A stretch of 43,045 nucleotides of DNA from Deltaproteobacteria bacterium (lineage in GTDB: Bacteria; Myxococcota_A; UBA9160; UBA6930): contig JAJDAP010000032.1 in NCBI GenBank assembly GCA_029261795.1, positions 1 through 43,045 of the forward strand. The letters run 5' to 3'. Of the stretch, positions 41,793-43,045 are shown one piece after another. The notes under the pieces were generated by a model. That model had not been told where the DNA came from, made no database searches, and saw only the letters and a list, made by a program, of their open reading frames with translations. The stretch's first letter is position 1, and the number at the start of each line of letters is the position of its first letter. The position numbers and the translations under genes are program-made.

Positions 41793-43045
41793 AGAGGCGC
41801 CCCAAACGCGCGACTGAGGGAAGTCGTGGCTCGGCCAGCCGCCTGCCCCAGTGACATGAAGGGCGACGCGGTTGGCTGAGGGGGCATCCTTGCCACCGAT
41901 CCAATCACTCCTTGGGTGAAGCCTGCGGTAAACTGGCCGACCGGTCCAGCTGCAGCAGGAACCGTCGACTGAGCTGCCGCTTGGCCGACGACGCGAGCCT
42001 GAGCCGCAGTAGCCGCGCCCGCCTGCTGTGCAGTTCGAGCGGCGCTAGCAAGCGCTGGGCCGGATCCTGCAGCAGCAGCCAAGCTTGCGGTTCCGGCCAC
42101 CACCGCGGCAGTTGCCGCTGCCCCTTGGTTGAATCTTGATTGGTCACAGGCATCGAATACGGGTGAAGCTGCTACGAATGCAGCGGGCACGCCGATTCCA
42201 ATAGCCCCTGCGACCGTAATCGCGGCGGCCGCCAACAAGAACGGATTCTCGCCATCGATGTCGATGAACTGCACGGGGTCTGCAAGGGCGTACGCGTAGA
42301 GATTGGTGGTTCCACCCCCGAACCCGATCGGATCTTTCCCTGTCCACCGCCCAACCTCCGCATCATAGTCCCGCGCCCCGAACCGCACGAGCCCCGTATC
42401 CGCATCGTAGACCCCACCCGCGAACCCGAACGGCTGGAACCCGACGTTCGAGTCCTGCGTCACCTGCCCGAACTCGTCGTAGTCGAGGCGCTGAACGACG
42501 GCCGTGACAGGATTCGGGTCGGACTCATCGATCACCAATCGCGGCGACCCCAGGTGATCCGACACGATCCGATACGTCACCGCGCCCTTCACCATGTAGT
42601 CCGGAACGTTAGGCCGCGTCCCATACACGAACCGCGCCACCACGTTCCCGGCCCCGTCGAGTTCGGCCACCGGGTTCAACTGGTCCTGGTAGAGCCAGCC
42701 CTGCACGAGAATGCCGTCCACCTTCTTGCCGACGCGGCGGTTCTGCCCGTCGATCACGTAGCTGATGGTTCGGCCATCGGGGAGATCGACCTGAGTGAGG
42801 TTGCCGAGGGCATCGTAGGAGTAGAGCGCGGTCTGCTGGCCGGCGGGTAGCGCGCTGTCGACCACCTGGGTCAGATCGCCTGCGGCGTTGTGGGTGTAGG
42901 TCTTGGTGCCGTAGGTCTGGAGGCGGTCCTGGGCGTCGTAGCTGCCGCTCGTGACCTGCGCGCCCTCGGTCACCGAGAGGCGGTTGCCGTTCGAATCGTA
43001 GCCGTAGACACGTGCCACAAGAAAATTCTCGTCCACCTGCCCCAG
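41789..43045 (-). CDS. RHS/YD-repeat protein, C-terminal part (gene continues past the window)
   Basis: The last 418 residues of an RHS-family protein; the frame stays open to the window edge ([17 protein letters not shown]), so the 5' end lies outside. YD-repeat core motifs are regular: [47 protein letters not shown]. The core ends at about [14 protein letters not shown]. The variable tip (41792-42245, about 150 residues) is very Ala-rich with hydrophobic helices, then [15 protein letters not shown] and a further Ala/Gly-rich segment. RHS proteins form shells that release a C-terminal toxin; a pore-forming or membrane-inserting tip would fit this composition, but that is inference. The downstream gene overlaps it. 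Confidence 0.85.
   Translation of the reverse strand: MGQVDENFLVARVYGYDSNGNRLSVTEGAQVTSGSYDAQDRLQTYGTKTYTHNAAGDLTQVVDSALPAGQQTALYSYDALGNLTQVDLPDGRTISYVIDGQNRRVGKKVDGILVQGWLYQDQLNPVAELDGAGNVVARFVYGTRPNVPDYMVKGAVTYRIVSDHLGSPRLVIDESDPNPVTAVVQRLDYDEFGQVTQDSNVGFQPFGFAGGVYDADTGLVRFGARDYDAEVGRWTGKDPIGFGGGTTNLYAYALADPVQFIDIDGENPFLLAAAAITVAGAIGIGVPAAFVAASPVFDACDQSRFNQGAAATAAVVAGTASLAAAAGSGPALASAARTAQQAGAATAAQARVVGQAAAQSTVPAAAGPVGQFTAGFTQGVIGSVARMPPQPTASPFMSLGQAAGRATTSLSRAFGAPL
42342..42820 (-). repeat. RHS core repeat, copy A (parent gene)
   Basis: About 480 bases nearly identical to copies B and C. Homology with copy C continues upstream to about 43020, with more differences. These repeats are the likely sites for recombination that swaps tips. 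Confidence 0.85.

Noticed and set aside
39000..42820. CRISPR or tandem satellite array
   Set aside because: The repeated units are about 480 bases, code for YD-repeat protein and are separated by genes, not spacers.

Overview
This 43-kb window is GC-rich bacterial chromosome with dense coding on both strands. The organism is Gram-negative: there are lipoprotein signals, a phage-shock-type protein, periplasmic chaperone-like and multiheme proteins, and a DapF-family gene. The gene mix suggests an uncultured lineage of the former Deltaproteobacteria (Myxococcota, Binatota or similar): DUF455-like ferritin, SO_2930-type cytochrome, DUF427, DUF1330 and DUF3237 proteins, RHS modules, and many lipoproteins. 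That placement is inference from style only. I see no rRNA, tRNA, CRISPR array or complete insertion sequence.

Left part (1-9.5 kb): a bidirectional terminator, then a di-iron ferritin-like protein. Facing it is a three-gene operon with an M50-like membrane protease, a VOC protein, and a large lipoprotein combining a gluzincin, TPRs and a VWA domain. Next come a class II aldolase, a fused beta-helix/diheme cytochrome, and a GH1 beta-glucosidase. A 43-bp perfect hairpin closes the section.

Middle (9.6-23.5 kb): small enzymes and DUF proteins, many with TTG or GTG starts. Notable genes are an NtrC-like regulator that has lost most of its receiver, ATPase and sigma-54 contact motifs, and a DapF homologue in which both catalytic cysteines are serine.

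23.5-37.6 kb: a 691-aa protein joins an ECF-type sigma factor, ankyrin repeats and a degenerate F1-ATPase beta-like domain. It is divergent from rmuC. Then follow a Spy-like protein, gluQ with an apparent AUC start, an esterase, a translationally coupled hslO-lutA-lutB-lutC operon, and an OmpR/histidine-kinase pair divergent from a PspA-like protein and its membrane partner.

Right end (37.6-43.0 kb, minus strand): an RHS/YD-repeat tip array. The 3' end of an RHS gene that continues past the window edge carries one variable tip and an overlapping downstream gene. Behind it lie two displaced RHS 3' modules, each with a different tip and its own small downstream gene, and then a 69-bp RHS scrap. 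All three downstream proteins carry a membrane anchor or lipobox, which fits a role as immunity proteins. This array and the sigma/ankyrin/F1-like fusion are the most unusual content of the window.
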